This document shows, piece by piece, positions 16,542-24,154 of a stretch of 24,613 bases of DNA (the stretch's first letter is position 1; the number at the start of each line of letters is the position of its first letter). Source of the DNA: an uncultured Bacteroidales bacterium (GTDB lineage: Bacteria; Bacteroidota; Bacteroidia; Bacteroidales; Paludibacteraceae); contig CAKVBV010000037.1 of assembly GCA_934725535.1 (NCBI GenBank), positions 1 through 24,613 of the forward strand, given 5' to 3'. Position numbers and translations under genes: made by a program. The notes under the pieces were generated by a model. The model did no database searches. It was given only the letters and a program-made list of their open reading frames with translations, and had not been told where the DNA came from.

Positions 16542-17906
16542 TTAATCTCCGATATAAGAACGAACACAACGGAACCCGATATAAGAGCGGCTCTCATACT
16601 GATACTCATAGGTGCGCACACCACACTGCAAGTAGTAACTGATATCCTTCCAACTGCCGCCTTTGACTACTTTGCGTTTGAGCACATCAGGATCATCCTT
16701 ACGTGCCATATACGGGAAATCAGGGTTCATGTCGTGTACGCTTACATTTGAAGCACTCGAATAAGAAGAGGAAGTCCACTCTGCTACATTACCCGCCATA
16801 TCGTACAAACCGAAATCATTCGGACGGAACTGTGCAACCGCCATAGTCATAGAACCTGTATCGTTGTGATACGAACCACGATAGGGCTTGAAGTTTGCCA
16901 AGAAACAACCGGCGGCATCACGGGCATACTTATCGCCCCATGGGTACATAGCCATTTTGCGTCCACCACGTGCGGCATACTCCCATTCTGCCTCGGTAGG
17001 AAGTCGGTAAGCATTTGCTTGAATTCCCCCTTGCGACTCCAACAGATGGGAACGCCAATAGCAGAACGCATGGGCTTGCTCCCATGTAATACCCACAACA
17101 GGATACTCCGCATAGCCTGGTTTGCTGAAATAACTATGCAGTAAAGGGTCATTGTACGAGTATTGGAAATCGCGTACCCACACCAGGGTATCAGGATATA
17201 CGTTGATAATGGCATTCGTCAGAATGTCCTTCGGTTCACGCAAGGGACGTGTAATGGTCTTGGAGAATATCTCTCCGTTCTCTATCCAGAATGTGTCCAC
17301 ACGGACAGATGCGCCTTCCGAATAGCGTCCACGTGTAACATCAAACTTATTAGCGTATAACTTAGCCTGGTCGATATTTGCCCATGAATAGTTATAGTTA
17401 AGTATTGGTGTACGCAAAGATCCGCGTCCATTATCGTAGAACATTTCATTCAGGACTTCAGCCACGGGATCATCCGGTACAGAGCGTCTCTCCCATGGGA
17501 TTTTCTTGTTCCAGTTGATAGCAGCGGGAATGTCATCATCAGACTCATATTTAGGACGTATGGCATACTCACTCTCAATACCGTCTTCACCTATAAGGAG
17601 AGTGTAAGCTATCGAGTCGCGTACCCAATTCACAAACTGGCGGTACTCATTGTTGGTAACCTCGGTCTCGTCCATCCAAAAAGCGTTAACAGTAACCATC
17701 ACGTTATTGTCCGGCTGGTTGAATACAGCAGACTGCGCATTAGGACCCATCAAAAACGCTCCCTTCCGGATAAATACCATACCGTAAGGGTTTGCCTCTT
17801 TGAAGTTGGTTGCTTTGGATGCACCGACCAACTCCCCCTTGGGTGCGCATGCTACCATACACATCCCTGCTAACACTACGATTGGCAATACTTTTGTTAT
17901 CTTCAT
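16542..17906 (-). CDS. gldK: T9SS/gliding lipoprotein GldK (PorK)
   Basis: The 454-residue precursor has a lipoprotein signal with the modified cysteine at C20 (GMCMVAC). The mature part is a formylglycine-generating-enzyme/sulfatase-modifying fold: the GMVFIRKGAFLMG start, DETEVTNNEYRQF, RLPTEAEWEYAARGG, GNVAEWTSSSY and a final GFRCVR. In T9SS this fold is structural rather than enzymatic: GldK/PorK forms the outer-membrane-attached ring with GldN. The gene lies 37 bases after porP in the same operon. Confidence 0.96.
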   Translation of the reverse strand: MKITKVLPIVVLAGMCMVACAPKGELVGASKATNFKEANPYGMVFIRKGAFLMGPNAQSAVFNQPDNNVMVTVNAFWMDETEVTNNEYRQFVNWVRDSIAYTLLIGEDGIESEYAIRPKYESDDDIPAAINWNKKIPWERRSVPDDPVAEVLNEMFYDNGRGSLRTPILNYNYSWANIDQAKLYANKFDVTRGRYSEGASVRVDTFWIENGEIFSKTITRPLREPKDILTNAIINVYPDTLVWVRDFQYSYNDPLLHSYFSKPGYAEYPVVGITWEQAHAFCYWRSHLLESQGGIQANAYRLPTEAEWEYAARGGRKMAMYPWGDKYARDAAGCFLANFKPYRGSYHNDTGSMTMAVAQFRPNDFGLYDMAGNVAEWTSSSYSSASNVSVHDMNPDFPYMARKDDPDVLKRKVVKGGSWKDISYYLQCGVRTYEYQYESRSYIGFRCVRSYIGD

Positions 17907-17943
17907 ATAACCTTTTATATATTAGTTTCTTTCTATTTTCGTT

Positions 17944-18924
17944 TTATAAGTACCTCACACTCTTGTACTTGTTGGTTCGCTTCGGTTTCAAGATATTGAA
18001 CCCGTATGCCAAGTACAACTCGTGTGAGCCATAACTCTCCCGTATCAACCCATTAGCAGGCAACTCGTAGGTATATCCCAACTGCAGCCCGTTGATAATA
18101 TCCACTCCCAATATAATGTTCACACTACCCGCAATACGATACCCTAGTCCGAACCGATACCGCTCTTGCACCTGCGCGAGCATCGTCAAATTCAAGTCCC
18201 ACCCCACAAAATCCGTTTGCAACATCGCACTCGGCAACAACATCCATGCCTTGTTCCTCAACCGCCAGTTATATCCTCCCGACACGTACATCGTCCCACG
18301 AACATGAATCTCTGTACGGTCGCTCCACTTGAGAGTAGGCTGTGTCAGATGTCCATAACTGGCTCCTACCCACCATGTCGGTGCAGAATAGTAAACACCT
18401 ATGCCCATATCAAATCCCATCCCCGACACTCCTTTCTCGCTCCCACCCGAAGCAATCGGTATTGCCTCGTCATTGGCATTGTGGTATGCATTCTCCTCCA
18501 AAGCGGCTATGTTGCCCAAATTGACACTATCCACATTGAAACTCAGGTTCATAAAGCCCAAGTCCGCCCCCACACTCAAGTACCCCTTACCAATACGGTG
18601 GCGGTAGGCATACTGCACATGGAAACTCTGGTTGGAGAACAAGCCGAACCTATCGTTGACAAACCGCACGCCCGCCCCATGCCGGGTCTTACCTATCACA
18701 AACGGCGACGTGAAAGAAACGTATGTAGTCATCGGTGCATCCGTGATACCGGTAAACTGTATCCGGTGACTACCAAACGCTCTCATCAAGTCTCCATCTC
18801 CTGCCACCGCAGGATTATAGGCTGTCTGCATGAACATATATTGCCCTATCTGCGGGTCGAACTGTGCTTTCACTACAACGGCGCAACACAACATTCCGCA
18901 CAATAGTACAATATATCGCTTCAC
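17944..18924 (-). CDS. porP: PorP/SprF family T9SS outer-membrane protein
   Basis: The 326-residue protein starts with a signal peptide ending at about residue 21 (VVVKAQ). It has the family start FDPQIGQYMFMQTAYNPAVAG and HRIQFTGI, followed by alternating strands consistent with an outer-membrane beta-barrel. PorP/SprF proteins support secretion of particular T9SS cargos or anchor them at the surface. Position directly upstream of gldKLMN supports the core PorP role. It follows the DUF2795 gene by 39 bases. Confidence 0.93.
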   Translation of the reverse strand: MKRYIVLLCGMLCCAVVVKAQFDPQIGQYMFMQTAYNPAVAGDGDLMRAFGSHRIQFTGITDAPMTTYVSFTSPFVIGKTRHGAGVRFVNDRFGLFSNQSFHVQYAYRHRIGKGYLSVGADLGFMNLSFNVDSVNLGNIAALEENAYHNANDEAIPIASGGSEKGVSGMGFDMGIGVYYSAPTWWVGASYGHLTQPTLKWSDRTEIHVRGTMYVSGGYNWRLRNKAWMLLPSAMLQTDFVGWDLNLTMLAQVQERYRFGLGYRIAGSVNIILGVDIINGLQLGYTYELPANGLIRESYGSHELYLAYGFNILKPKRTNKYKSVRYL

Positions 18925-18963
18925 ATTCTTCGCTCTTTATTCATTCCTTTCGGCAAGGAGGAA

Positions 18964-19185
18964 TCAATACTCCTCCTCGTCAAAAAAGAAATCATCCTTG
19001 GTCGGATAATCAGGCCACAAGTCCTCTATCGAATCGAAGACCTCCTCATCATCCTCTATCTCTTGGAGATTCTCAATAACCTCCATCGGTGCTCCCACAC
19101 GCTGCGCGTAGTCCAGCAACTCATCTTTCGTTGCCGGCCACGGAGCATCCTCTAATTTCGTAGCCAATTCTAATGTCCAATACAT
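18964..19185 (-). CDS. DUF2795-like small acidic protein
   Basis: This 73-residue, strongly acidic protein begins MYWTLELATKLEDAPWPATKDEL and ends in KDDFFFDEEEY, with a helical, Glu/Asp-rich middle. It matches DUF2795-type proteins conserved in Bacteroidetes, whose role is unknown. An ATG six bases upstream (19191) is an alternative start; I prefer the one giving MYWTLELA, which family members share. It is the first gene after the promoter at 19229-19259 and is probably co-transcribed with porP and gldKLMN. Confidence 0.82.
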   Translation of the reverse strand: MYWTLELATKLEDAPWPATKDELLDYAQRVGAPMEVIENLQEIEDDEEVFDSIEDLWPDYPTKDDFFFDEEEY

Positions 19186-19228
19186 AATCACACCGGCACA
19201 CTACGTGCGTATTTACGAAATAATCGCG

Positions 19229-19259
19229 CAAAAGTAGTAAAAAGATTTCAACCTCGCAA
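19229..19259 (-). promoter_or_regulatory. Promoter of the DUF2795-porP-gldKLMN operon
   Basis: On the minus strand TTG (19259-19257), a 20-base spacer and TACTTTTG (19236-19229) match the Bacteroidetes promoter pattern. It lies about 40 bases upstream of the DUF2795 start. No other consensus promoter is visible in the gaps down to gldN, so it probably drives the whole T9SS operon. Confidence 0.6.
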
Positions 19260-19278
19260 GCCTTTTTATGCTTTTTCG

Positions 19279-19824
19279 CTATTTTTCCCAAATAGCAGGT
19301 GCTATCTGTTCGTTCTGTCCCATCCAACGTGCCAACACGAAGCAATAGTCGCTCAGTCGGTTTACAAACCTGAGCACATCGCCATGCACATCCATGCCAC
19401 TCTCTTGTCCCCAACGCACGATATTACGCTCCAAACGACGAGCCACCGAGCGGCATATATGGCAACGCGCCATACTCTCTGTACCAGCAGGCAGGATGAA
19501 AGCCCGAAGGACAGGCAGTTCCGTCTGCATTTTGTCTATCCAATCTTCTAATTGCTGCACATACTCCGGTGCGAACGACAAGTCCGACCCTGCCAAAATC
19601 GCACCGATGTCAAACAAGCGGTTCTGTACCCACTGCAGGTTGGTATCCACCTCTCGCGCCCAAACACCTGAATTCTTCGTTACTCCGCTACGCAAGAGCC
19701 CGAAGAAACTATTCAACTCATCGGCAGTTCCATAAGCCTCCAACTGCCAATCTGACTTACTCACTCGTTTGCCTGTTGCCAACGATGTCTGACCTTGGTC
19801 ACCTGTTTTTGTGTAGATTTTCAT
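19279..19824 (-). CDS. Cob(I)alamin adenosyltransferase, PduO type
   Basis: The 181-residue enzyme transfers the adenosyl group of ATP to cob(I)alamin to make coenzyme B12. The PduO-type (EutT/PduO-like ATR) features are the N-terminal IYTKTGDQGQTSLATGKRVSKSD (ATP binding), AYGTADELNSFFG, the LPAGTE segment with RSVARRLERN, and FVNRLSDYCFVLAR near the C-terminus. The start shares an ATGA overlap with the upstream methyltransferase gene. Other cobalamin genes are not in the window, so it probably serves salvage of exogenous corrinoid. Confidence 0.93.
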   Translation of the reverse strand: MKIYTKTGDQGQTSLATGKRVSKSDWQLEAYGTADELNSFFGLLRSGVTKNSGVWAREVDTNLQWVQNRLFDIGAILAGSDLSFAPEYVQQLEDWIDKMQTELPVLRAFILPAGTESMARCHICRSVARRLERNIVRWGQESGMDVHGDVLRFVNRLSDYCFVLARWMGQNEQIAPAIWEK

Positions 19825-20642
19825 AAGCGTAAAGTATAATGTTTGTGTAAATAATCAGGGTCGAAAAACACCAACCCCATTTTGTACAAATCCATAGTAC
19901 ATACTACATCCGTACGGTTGCAAATCTCTCTCCAAGCCTGCCCCATCTCGCGGCTATGATGTATATCATCAATCACTATAACGCTCTTTCTGCCAACGTG
20001 TTGCATCAATATATCAAAGTACCGTAATGTCGCTTCCCGTGTATGGTTGGCGTCCACAAACGCCACATCCACTTGTTCCTTCAGGTGCGTCTGGAGCGTA
20101 TCATCTATGTTTCCCGCTATACACTTGATATTCTCCAGCCCCAACTTTCCCCAGTTCAATTCCGCCATCTCCGCCACGGCAGGGCACCCCTCAAACGTCA
20201 TCACCCGGTCTCTGCTATCCGCACCCGCCAAGTATGCGGTCGTTATCCCCAAACTTGTCCCTAATTCCACGATGCACAGTCCCTCGCGTCCCTCCTCACG
20301 TGCCTGATGTCCCAACCAGTTCACCAATCGGAACAACAATTCTCCGTACTTGCGCGGCTCCAAACTTGTCCTCGCAATATCGCTCACCATACGTCGGCTA
20401 TACGCACCATCTTTTCCTCCTTTCCCATAATCCACATAATCAATCATTTTCGGTGCGCGCAACATAGCCTCCCGCCGCTTCTCTATATCCTTCCACACGT
20501 AGTATGGATGGGTATCATACATCACCATCCGCACCCACTCGAACAAGTAAGGCGAATGAATCCCTTCACCACCTGTATTCCACGCTTTCGCACAATGCTT
20601 CAGCCAAGAAAACACTCTATATGTAGCATCGCTAATGTTCAT
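19821..20642 (-). CDS. Class I SAM-dependent methyltransferase (O-methyltransferase-like)
   Basis: The 273-residue protein has a Rossmann-type methyltransferase core. Motif I is IVELGTSLGITTAYLAG (about 143-159), followed by an acidic strand end (MTFEGCP), VDVAFVDANH and VIVIDDIHHS. This pattern resembles Methyltransf_24/O-methyltransferase families; the substrate is unknown. The N-terminal 100 residues, with the W(L)KH and GIHSPYLFEW sequences, are typical of a Bacteroidetes-specific group. It is the first gene of a two-gene operon with the cobalamin adenosyltransferase (4-base overlap). Confidence 0.85.
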   Translation of the reverse strand: MNISDATYRVFSWLKHCAKAWNTGGEGIHSPYLFEWVRMVMYDTHPYYVWKDIEKRREAMLRAPKMIDYVDYGKGGKDGAYSRRMVSDIARTSLEPRKYGELLFRLVNWLGHQAREEGREGLCIVELGTSLGITTAYLAGADSRDRVMTFEGCPAVAEMAELNWGKLGLENIKCIAGNIDDTLQTHLKEQVDVAFVDANHTREATLRYFDILMQHVGRKSVIVIDDIHHSREMGQAWREICNRTDVVCTMDLYKMGLVFFDPDYLHKHYTLRL

Positions 20643-20684
20643 GGTGAGATAGATTTCATTGCATCAATTCTTCAGTGGAGTGCG

Positions 20685-20716
20685 CAAAGTTAGAACTTTC
20701 TATGCATATATGCAAA
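20685..20716 (-). promoter_or_regulatory. Promoter of the methyltransferase-adenosyltransferase operon
   Basis: On the minus strand TTTG (20716-20713), a 20-base spacer and TAACTTTG (20692-20685) form a strong Bacteroidetes-type promoter. The methyltransferase ATG is about 43 bases downstream of the -7 box. Confidence 0.7.
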
Positions 20717-20788
20717 TAGTAACATGTCTTTTTCATTTTTTTGTTGTTTCTTGACCATCATTTTATATTATACTTTTCGTCTCCCCAT

Positions 20789-20907
20789 ATCATCACCGAA
20801 TCACGATGCAAAGATACAACAAACTCAGAGGCCATTGAGCGTTTCCGGTAGTTTCTGTCACTTATTGGCGCGATTTGGCGCGATTTGTCACTTTCCGGTA
20901 CTTTTCT
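20789..20907. repeat. Intergenic repeat module A, copy 1
   Basis: The first 36 bases (20789-20824, starting ATCATCACCGAATCACG) are identical to 24155-24190. The rest shares a degenerate series of units that begin CTGTCACTTATTGG and contain GCGATTTG, then TTCCGGTACTTTTCT. It lies upstream of the methyltransferase promoter. No function is known to me. Confidence 0.85.
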
Positions 20908-20965
20908 GTAGTAACATAAACATTCTCAGGAAGAAAGGCTATTTCTGACGACGCGAGGTTATTTT

Positions 20966-20986
20966 GACGACGCGGCTCGCGTCGTC
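20966..20986. repeat. GACGACGCG palindrome, copy 1
   Basis: The arms GACGACGCG and CGCGTCGTC are perfectly complementary around a 3-base centre (GCT). A single arm (GACGACGCG) also occurs at 20947-20955. Confidence 0.85.
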
Positions 20987-21219
20987 CCCAGACATCGTCT
21001 CATAAACATTGTATTGTCATGCGTTTTGTTCCAAAACGACCGTGGACGGGGTGTCCGCGTCCCCGCGAAGCCATTTCGGGCGCAAATTAACGTAAGTTCG
21101 ATACAACGACAGAAGGAGACTTTGCCAGTCAACAACTGACAACAACTATTAAACAACAGAGTAGCCACAACAAATAATAAACACAAATTATAGGAATTGA
21201 ACACGAATTGGCATTACAG

Positions 21220-21272
21220 AGGTTCCGAAGAACGGACGGCTACGCCGTATTATCACCAATTAGCCATAAATT
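21220..21272. repeat. Intergenic repeat module B, copy 1
   Basis: The sequence AGGTTCCG followed by AACGGACGGCTACGCCGT and TATTATCACC, then an ATTAGCCA segment, recurs at 24333-24387 with few differences. It contains the small inverted repeat ACGGCTACGCCGT. Confidence 0.85.
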
Positions 21273-21317
21273 CCATACTTAAAATAATATCGAACTGATG
21301 CAAATTGTAGTTATTCT

Positions 21318-21338
21318 GACGACGCGGCTCGCGTCGTC
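21318..21338. repeat. GACGACGCG palindrome, copy 2
   Basis: Identical to the palindrome at 20966-20986. A partial third copy (CTCGCGTCGTC at 21363-21373) follows 25 bases later. Confidence 0.85.
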
Positions 21339-21454
21339 ATACTTGGAATTGCAGGGGCGATGCTCGCGTCGTCATCAAGCAGAATGTCACATACAAAACA
21401 GAAGACCACCCAATCCCTTGAGCGGTCCCCTATTATCTGTGTCTCAGAATCTCA

Positions 21455-22576
21455 TTACTCTACATTCGTCACCAGACGGACGGCATTTCCCGAAGTGCGA
21501 AAGTCTGTAGATGCATTCGCAATATGAGAATAGAATCCGGCAATACAACTATGTGTGTCCTCCGATGGCATATATGGATAGTCGTCAGGATCCATTTCCT
21601 TTGGCGTGGCTGACCAATATAAACCGTTATATTGTACAGTGCTCAAATCCAAACCCAAACGGTAACCTGCAGCCGGGAAAAAGACAGCACCTGCATTTTC
21701 CAATTGCTGCCAATAGGACAGACTAATCTGTTGGTAATCAGCAAAATCCTGCGTAGAGGCTTCTTTCGCAAACCCTAATTTTAATATCACCCCTGCAGGA
21801 CAAGTCCAATCATCGGGCAGCAGAATCACACCATTTATGGTATCCGTTCCCTCGTCATTCAGATTGATACGGGCTGCACATTTCAGTTTTGAAGCATTTT
21901 TACGTCTATTGAGTACATACTCCCACTCGTCATTAGACAATGTGTACCAAGTTGTTCCATCCCCTACATTGGTACCCCAATCTGCGAAATCACCACTATA
22001 ATCTGTATAATCGGTGGATGTACTGACACCCCACTTGGCACTACCCGTACTACCACTCCAACCAAACAAGTCTATCTTATCTGCCAATGCGGTACCATCT
22101 TTCTCATAACCCAACACTTTACCATTAAAGATGTTAATAGTAACTTCGCCTCCCTTTACATTGTCTGTGCCTATTATGTCATACTGATGCTCGGCAAACG
22201 ACCATGTCTGTGTGCTCTGCGTGTATTGCAGGTTGCCCTTGGCGAAACGCACTTTCTTGTCTGCCGACACAGAAAATGCACCGCGCAATGCCCCCTCAGG
22301 AATATCAGGCGTGTCCGCCTTGACGGTATCACGTATAAACACATACTCGTATACCGTCTTGGCTATCGTAACCGTCTCGCGCTCCACCACCATACGCGGC
22401 AGCAGCAGGCACAGCGTATCCGCTCCCTCTACGGTAGCCTTGTTCAGACTGTCCACTTGGTGGATGGACTGCCCCACTACGGCACTGCCATTCAACCATA
22501 TCACATTATTCGTTTGTGCATTCACCGACAGCAGCCCGCATATCGCCACTGCCAATAGTATAGATAACTTTTTCAT
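21455..22576 (-). CDS. Secreted FISUMP-like surface protein, paralogue 1
   Basis: The 373-residue protein has a signal peptide (MKKLSILLAVAICGLLSVNAQ) and an N-terminal module (about 22-75) with VIWLNG, QVDSLN and LLLPR. From about residue 95 comes a FISUMP-like domain (Fibrobacter succinogenes major paralogous domain type, C-type-lectin-like): GAFSVSADKKVRFAKGNLQ, WSFAEHQYDIIG, IDLFGWSGS, VILLPDDWTCPAG, AVFFPAAGYR, LYWSATP and the terminal VRLV. Such proteins are usually exported and of unknown ligand. It lacks the short C-terminal tag found on the 127-aa protein. It lies 42 bases after paralogue 2 and is the last gene of a three-gene operon. Confidence 0.8.
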   Translation of the reverse strand: MKKLSILLAVAICGLLSVNAQTNNVIWLNGSAVVGQSIHQVDSLNKATVEGADTLCLLLPRMVVERETVTIAKTVYEYVFIRDTVKADTPDIPEGALRGAFSVSADKKVRFAKGNLQYTQSTQTWSFAEHQYDIIGTDNVKGGEVTINIFNGKVLGYEKDGTALADKIDLFGWSGSTGSAKWGVSTSTDYTDYSGDFADWGTNVGDGTTWYTLSNDEWEYVLNRRKNASKLKCAARINLNDEGTDTINGVILLPDDWTCPAGVILKLGFAKEASTQDFADYQQISLSYWQQLENAGAVFFPAAGYRLGLDLSTVQYNGLYWSATPKEMDPDDYPYMPSEDTHSCIAGFYSHIANASTDFRTSGNAVRLVTNVE

Positions 22577-22618
22577 ATTCCTTGTATAAGATTGTTTTGT
22601 TATTTTTTAGCCTCACGA

Positions 22619-23605
22619 CTACTTAAGTTCATGCACCAACCGCACCGACTGCCCGTAGAGGCGAGCCCAACCGTTGTGCGTGCCCGCGTACGTCGAGTAG
22701 AAGTTTATGCCCCTCGCGTAGCCCATATCGTTGGGAGTAGCCGACCAGTAGATGCCGTCCGACCCGACACCGCTCACACTCGAGCCGTAGCGGAAGCCCG
22801 CACAAGGCAAGAAAACGGCACCTGCGGACTCCAACTGCGAGAACTGGCTTTCGGTATAGACATTGGAGGAGTAGTCCGACTCGCTGAAATTCTTATAGGT
22901 ATCGGACAGATTGCCATCACCCAAAACGCTTACGGTCAGTCCTGCAGGAGCAACAAAATTAGCAGGCAGAAGCATAAAGCCTAATGTGCCGTTCACTTTT
23001 GACAATGTCCAACGGTTATGCTGGAATAGATACAACCACTCGTCTTGGGACAATACGCGCCATACGTTGGCGGCATTACCATTGACGACATTAGTACCCC
23101 AATCCACAAAGTCACCACGATAATCAGAGTTGTCTGTTGAAATACTAATACCCCACTTGGCTGTTCCTGTACTGCTCCAACCAAACCAATCTATCTTGTC
23201 TGCTAATTCACTGCCATTCATATTTGCCTCGCCAATCATATCATATTGGTGCTCGGCAAATGACCATGTCTTCGTAGTCTGCGTGTATTGCAGATTGCCT
23301 TTGGCGAAGCACACTTTCTTGTCTTCCGACACAGAGAAGACACCTGCGATAGCGTCAGCAGGTATGTGGAACGTGTCACGTACTACGGTTGTTTCTATGA
23401 TGGTGTCGTGTATCACCACCTTGCGCGGAAGCGTCAAATACAGCCTGTCCGCCTCTTCCATAGTACCGTATTTGATACTGTCCACCTGACCTATCGACTG
23501 CCCCATCACGGCACGTCCGTTCACCCAAACCACTTGATTGGTCTGTGCATTCACCGACAGCAGACTCAGCAACGCTACTGCCAACACTAAGTAAAACCTT
23601 TTCAT
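22619..23605 (-). CDS. Secreted FISUMP-like surface protein, paralogue 2
   Basis: The 328-residue protein is clearly related to paralogue 1 over its whole length: signal peptide MKRFYLVLAVALLSLLSVNAQ, VVWVNGRAVMGQSIGQVDSI, LTLPRKV, then FSVSEDKKVCFAKGNLQ, WSFAEHQYDMIG, IDWFGWSSTG, FMLLPANFVAPAG, AVFLPCAGFRYG, IYWSATP and SVRLV. The linker between the two modules is shorter than in paralogue 1. I chose the ATG at 23605, where the signal peptide begins; an ATG at 23632 lies inside the AT-rich repeat and would put nine polar residues before it. The ligand is unknown. Confidence 0.8.
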   Translation of the reverse strand: MKRFYLVLAVALLSLLSVNAQTNQVVWVNGRAVMGQSIGQVDSIKYGTMEEADRLYLTLPRKVVIHDTIIETTVVRDTFHIPADAIAGVFSVSEDKKVCFAKGNLQYTQTTKTWSFAEHQYDMIGEANMNGSELADKIDWFGWSSTGTAKWGISISTDNSDYRGDFVDWGTNVVNGNAANVWRVLSQDEWLYLFQHNRWTLSKVNGTLGFMLLPANFVAPAGLTVSVLGDGNLSDTYKNFSESDYSSNVYTESQFSQLESAGAVFLPCAGFRYGSSVSGVGSDGIYWSATPNDMGYARGINFYSTYAGTHNGWARLYGQSVRLVHELK

Positions 23606-23618
23606 ATTATTCACATGC

Positions 23619-23670
23619 AATTCATAATTCATAATTCATAATTCATAATTCACAATTCGTCATTCACAAT
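23619..23670 (-). repeat. AT-rich 7-bp tandem repeat upstream of FISUMP paralogue 2
   Basis: Four perfect AATTCAT units (23619-23646) are followed by AATTCAC, AATTCGT and CATTCAC, giving seven 7-bp units. The array begins 13 bases upstream of the ATG at 23605 and runs into the stop codon of the preceding 127-aa gene. Confidence 0.88.
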
Positions 23671-24047
23671 TGTCTCCCCTCCGCGTCATACTGCACACCG
23701 TCTATCACGATAATCAACTGACCGCCGATGATATACTTACCCACCTTGCGCACAGCCGACGGCTCCGCCTGCTCCGCATTGGTAGGAGGATTGGGGTTCG
23801 ATTGGTAGATGCCGTACGTGATAGTCAGTTGCTCGATGTTCTCTGCATAGACGCGCAACTGCTCCACCCCGTCGATGCTCAGCACCGCATCGCCTTGGTC
23901 ATAACTTACCACGGGCATATCCGACAAGCGGTAGCACTTGCTTGTCCCGTTCACCCATGCATACACGGCATCTGCCTCTTCCGCCTCCGCCGCGCTGATT
24001 GTGATTGCAGCCAACAGGCTGCACAATAGTAACATTGTCCTCTTCAT
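23664..24047 (-). CDS. Small secreted protein with C-terminal tag
   Basis: The 127-residue protein has a signal peptide (MKRTMLLLCSLLAAITISA). Its N-terminal module, VYAWVNG, MPVVSYDQGD and IEQLTITYG, resembles the one that begins both FISUMP paralogues (VW-V/L-NG, then DS or SY). A short proline-rich linker (NPNPPTNAEQAEPSA) leads to the tag GGQLIIVIDGVQYDAEGRQL at the very C-terminus, matching the ends of the glycosidase and endonuclease I. I do not recognise a specific family. It is the first gene of the three-gene operon after the promoter at 24099-24130. Confidence 0.75.
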   Translation of the reverse strand: MKRTMLLLCSLLAAITISAAEAEEADAVYAWVNGTSKCYRLSDMPVVSYDQGDAVLSIDGVEQLRVYAENIEQLTITYGIYQSNPNPPTNAEQAEPSAVRKVGKYIIGGQLIIVIDGVQYDAEGRQL

Positions 24048-24098
24048 TTGCTTGTATTATTGTTTGTATTATTTCGTGATTGTTTACATACTCAGCCG

Positions 24099-24130
24099 CA
24101 AAGGTACAACAAAAACAACAAATATGCAAA
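24099..24130 (-). promoter_or_regulatory. Promoter of the FISUMP operon
   Basis: On the minus strand TTTG (24130-24127), a 20-base spacer and TACCTTTG (24106-24099) match the Bacteroidetes promoter consensus. The first ATG is about 52 bases downstream of the -7 box. Confidence 0.75.
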
Positions 24131-24154
24131 TACTTTACAAAAACCTCCCATTAA

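Larger units (their letters stand above)
20643..21454. other. Gene-free region of about 800 bases with mosaic repeats
   Basis: From left to right this holds the promoter at 20685-20716, repeat module A (20789-20907), a half palindrome (20947-20958), a full GACGACGCG palindrome (20966-20986), module B (21220-21272), a second palindrome (21318-21338) and a partial one ending at 21373. An 81-codon minus-strand frame (20959-21204) begins like a signal peptide. It runs through the palindrome and lacks a promoter box, so I do not call it a gene. No RNA gene or convincing terminator for the FISUMP operon was found. Confidence 0.7.

Noticed and set aside
16542..17906. gldK as a sulfatase-modifying enzyme
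   Set aside because: The FGE-like fold is present, but the lipoprotein signal, the operon with gldL/M/N and porP and the family-specific N-terminus identify it as GldK/PorK, a structural T9SS protein.
20959..21204. 81-codon minus-strand frame beginning MFNSYNLCLLFVVATLLFNSCC, similar to a lipoprotein signal
   Set aside because: It runs through a palindrome and low-complexity intergenic DNA, has no TAnnTTTG promoter at the right distance and its C-terminal part looks like translated repeat. I leave it as non-coding, though a small lipoprotein cannot be fully excluded.
21455..23605. FISUMP genes as targets of a diversity-generating retroelement
   Set aside because: The C-type-lectin-like fold and variable C-terminal loops fit known targets, but no reverse transcriptase and no template repeat of the C-terminal region are present in the window.
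23619..23670. CRISPR-like array
   Set aside because: The units are 7 bp and contiguous with no spacers; no cas genes are present. The 30-base period in module A has only two units without unique spacers of CRISPR type.
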